5,148 nt of DNA, from positions 1-5,148 of the forward strand of contig JAUWMS010000252.1 of assembly GCA_030613045.1 (NCBI GenBank). Reading direction: 5' to 3'. Below, one piece after another: positions 3,659 through 5,148 of this stretch; position 1 is the stretch's first letter, and each line of letters opens with the position of its first letter. The stretch comes from Candidatus Latescibacterota bacterium (lineage in GTDB: Bacteria > Latescibacterota > 4484-107). The notes beneath the pieces were generated by a model. It made no database searches and was not told the origin of the DNA. It saw nothing but the letters and a program-made list of their open reading frames with translations. The position numbers and the translations under genes were made by a program.

Positions 3659-5148
3659 ATGTCTATCACCAACGCCAAATCCAAAAAACATCCGCTCACC
3701 CCCGAAGAAGTCGTTGCCATCAAGGGCGTAAGCGATCCACTGCTGTCGCCCGACGGGAAGCGGGTGGTCTTCGTAGTGTCGGAGCCGGTGATGGAGGAGG
3801 AAGAGAGTCGGGCAAAGCAGAATGTGTGGATGGTTCCGACGGAGGGTGGCAAGGCAAGGCAGTTCACGTATGGGTCAAAGAAAGATTATTCCCCACGCTG
3901 GTCCCCGAATGGAAAGACCGTGGCGTTCCTGTCGGATCGCGAAGGGGACAAAGCGCAGGTGTGGCTGATCCCGCTGGATGGGGGAGAGGCGGAGCAACGG
4001 ACGAAGGCCAAAGGAGGAGGGGTGAGTTTTCAGTGGGCGCCGGATGGTCGGCGGATCGCCTTTGTTTCACCCGATCCGGAGAGCGAGGAGGAGCAGCGAC
4101 GGAAGCGGGCGAAGGACGATGCGGTGGTGGTGGATCGGGATGATTTCAAGCAACATCATCTGTGGCTGATCGGCGTGCGTGGCAAACGTCCTAAGCGATT
4201 GACGGAAGGGGCGTTCAGTATATCCGATCCTCAATGGTCGCCGGACGGGAAGCGGATCGCGCTGGTGGCGTCGCCGAGTCCACGGGCCGAGGATATGATG
4301 GAGCATAGCCGGATCCAAGTGCTCGATGTGCAAAGCCGGGAGATGCGGACGTTGACCTCCGAAGTACGGATGGCGACAGCGCCGCGCTGGTCCCCGGATG
4401 GACGGCGGATCGCATTTTTGGCGAATGCGCAGGGCGAAGGGCTTCCGAGGATGGATCTGTTTACGATCCCCTCCGAAGGGGGCGCGGCGAAGAATCTTAC
4501 GGAGGCTTTTGACCGGAGTGAAGTGAACCCGATCTGGTCGAAGGATGGACGCACGATTTTTTTTGAGGCCGTGGATGGCGTGCGTCGGGGGCTGTTTTCG
4601 GTGCCGGTGGATGGCGGTCCGGTTCGGTCGGTCCTGGAGGGAGATCGGGTGATCACGGAGGCGGATTTGGCCGGAGACGGCGGGGCCTTTGTGTTTCTTT
4701 CCACCGATGCGGCCGCTCCTCCCGACGTGTGGTGGATGCGCTCGGATGGGAGCGGGATGCGGCGGTTGACCGGGATGAATCCCCGGATCGGGGAAATTGT
4801 GTTGGGGGAGACGCAGGTAGTGCGATGGACGAGTTCGGATGGTCTGGAAATCGAGGGGATGCTGATCCAGCCCGCCGGGTCAGGACCGCATCCGATGATT
4901 GTGGAGCCCCATGGAGGCCCGAGAGGCGCGCGCACGTTCGCGTTTAATGCAATGTGGAACTATTGGGTGGGCGCGGGATACGCGGTCTTTGCGCCCAATT
5001 TTCGGGGAAGCGATGGATACGGAATCCGCTTTGCTCAGGCCAACGTGGCCGATTGGGGCCAGGGGGATTACGCGGATATTATGACGGGCGTGGACTACCT
5101 CGTAAAGCTTGGGGGGGCCGATCCGGGCCGATTGGTCGTCTCCGGATG
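3659..5148 (+). CDS. S9 family prolyl oligopeptidase / acylaminoacyl-peptidase-like, 3' partial
   Basis: 496 residues are visible, with no stop or frameshift. The N-terminal part is a PD40/WD40-like beta-propeller with repeated W-S-P-D/N-G-K/R motifs: the degenerate LLSPDGKR (28-34), then Trp81, Trp126, Trp193, Trp244 and Trp293. A charged insert (about 137-165, EEEQRRKRAKDDAVVVD) is typical of S9C enzymes. The alpha/beta-hydrolase domain starts near 390 (TSSDGLEIEGMLIQP), with HGGP (418-421, oxyanion region), NFRGSDGYG (447-455) and DWGQGDYADIM (465-475). It ends at RLVVSG with the first two bases of a Trp codon, i.e. at G-W-S-x-G-G, so the nucleophile Ser, Asp and His lie outside the window. 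No signal peptide is seen, so it is probably a cytoplasmic peptidase clearing short or N-acylated peptides. Exact substrate cannot be told. Confidence 0.95.
   Translation, partial: MSITNAKSKKHPLTPEEVVAIKGVSDPLLSPDGKRVVFVVSEPVMEEEESRAKQNVWMVPTEGGKARQFTYGSKKDYSPRWSPNGKTVAFLSDREGDKAQVWLIPLDGGEAEQRTKAKGGGVSFQWAPDGRRIAFVSPDPESEEEQRRKRAKDDAVVVDRDDFKQHHLWLIGVRGKRPKRLTEGAFSISDPQWSPDGKRIALVASPSPRAEDMMEHSRIQVLDVQSREMRTLTSEVRMATAPRWSPDGRRIAFLANAQGEGLPRMDLFTIPSEGGAAKNLTEAFDRSEVNPIWSKDGRTIFFEAVDGVRRGLFSVPVDGGPVRSVLEGDRVITEADLAGDGGAFVFLSTDAAAPPDVWWMRSDGSGMRRLTGMNPRIGEIVLGETQVVRWTSSDGLEIEGMLIQPAGSGPHPMIVEPHGGPRGARTFAFNAMWNYWVGAGYAVFAPNFRGSDGYGIRFAQANVADWGQGDYADIMTGVDYLVKLGGADPGRLVVSG

Noticed and set aside
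2923..3867. 314-codon reading frame on the - strand
   Set aside because: It runs antisense through the Rpn-like gene, repeat copy 3, the relic and the peptidase start; its product has no recognisable domain and is low-complexity Pro/Arg/Ser/Leu-rich.
3619..4143. 174-codon + strand frame starting MVKKTDRK
   Set aside because: Out of frame with the S9 peptidase, no RBS at 3619, and Gly/Arg-rich nonsense sequence after the overlap.
4231..4935. 234-codon reading frame on the - strand
   Set aside because: Antisense to the well-supported S9 peptidase gene; a product of high GC and few stops in the opposite strand.
5137..5148. S9 peptidase lacking its catalytic serine
   Set aside because: The frame simply leaves the window at the GW-S motif; this is truncation by the window, not loss.

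Overview
The window reads as a chromosomal accessory region of a GC-rich bacterium, probably an uncultured, repeat-rich lineage. The combination of an Ig/FGE-sulfatase surface protein, an Rpn-type nuclease, a DUF2283 gene pair and an S9 peptidase, separated by multi-copy intergenic repeats, resembles phyla such as Poribacteria or Chloroflexota. That placement is inference only; there is no rRNA or marker gene here. All supported genes lie on the + strand.

Layout. (1) 1-1256 is the 3' part of a gene for two bacterial Ig-like domains followed by a C-terminal FGE-sulfatase (C-type-lectin-fold) domain. Its last ~100 nt change abruptly to adenine-poor, NNC/NNT-rich codons at the positions where diversity-generating retroelements (DGRs) place variable residues. 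(2) 1257-1576 is non-coding: a REP-like double hairpin, copy 1 of a ~90-nt dispersed repeat, and an 8-bp inverted repeat. (3) 1577-2133 is a two-gene overlapping unit, an AT-richer island: a small putative toxin of the nuclease-like type that accompanies DUF2283, then the DUF2283 protein. (4) 2134-2403 is non-coding: repeat copy 2 ending in a G10 tract, then a ~112-nt element bounded by 13-bp perfect inverted repeats. (5) 2404-3315 encodes an Rpn/PD-(D/E)XK-family protein with a TTG start and a strong Shine-Dalgarno. (6) 3316-3658 is non-coding: repeat copy 3, a decayed fragment of a second Rpn-like gene, and a short motif resembling a widespread intergenic repeat. (7) 3659 to the window end is the 5' two-thirds or so of an S9 prolyl oligopeptidase-family peptidase, cut just before its nucleophile serine.

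The genes do not form one pathway. Except for the toxin/DUF2283 pair, each is separated by more than 250 nt of repeat-rich DNA, so they look like independent transcription units in a recombination-prone region. The two most interesting signals are the putative DGR variable region (its template and reverse transcriptase would have to lie outside the window) and the three-copy, co-oriented intergenic repeat with a foldable core that follows three different genes.
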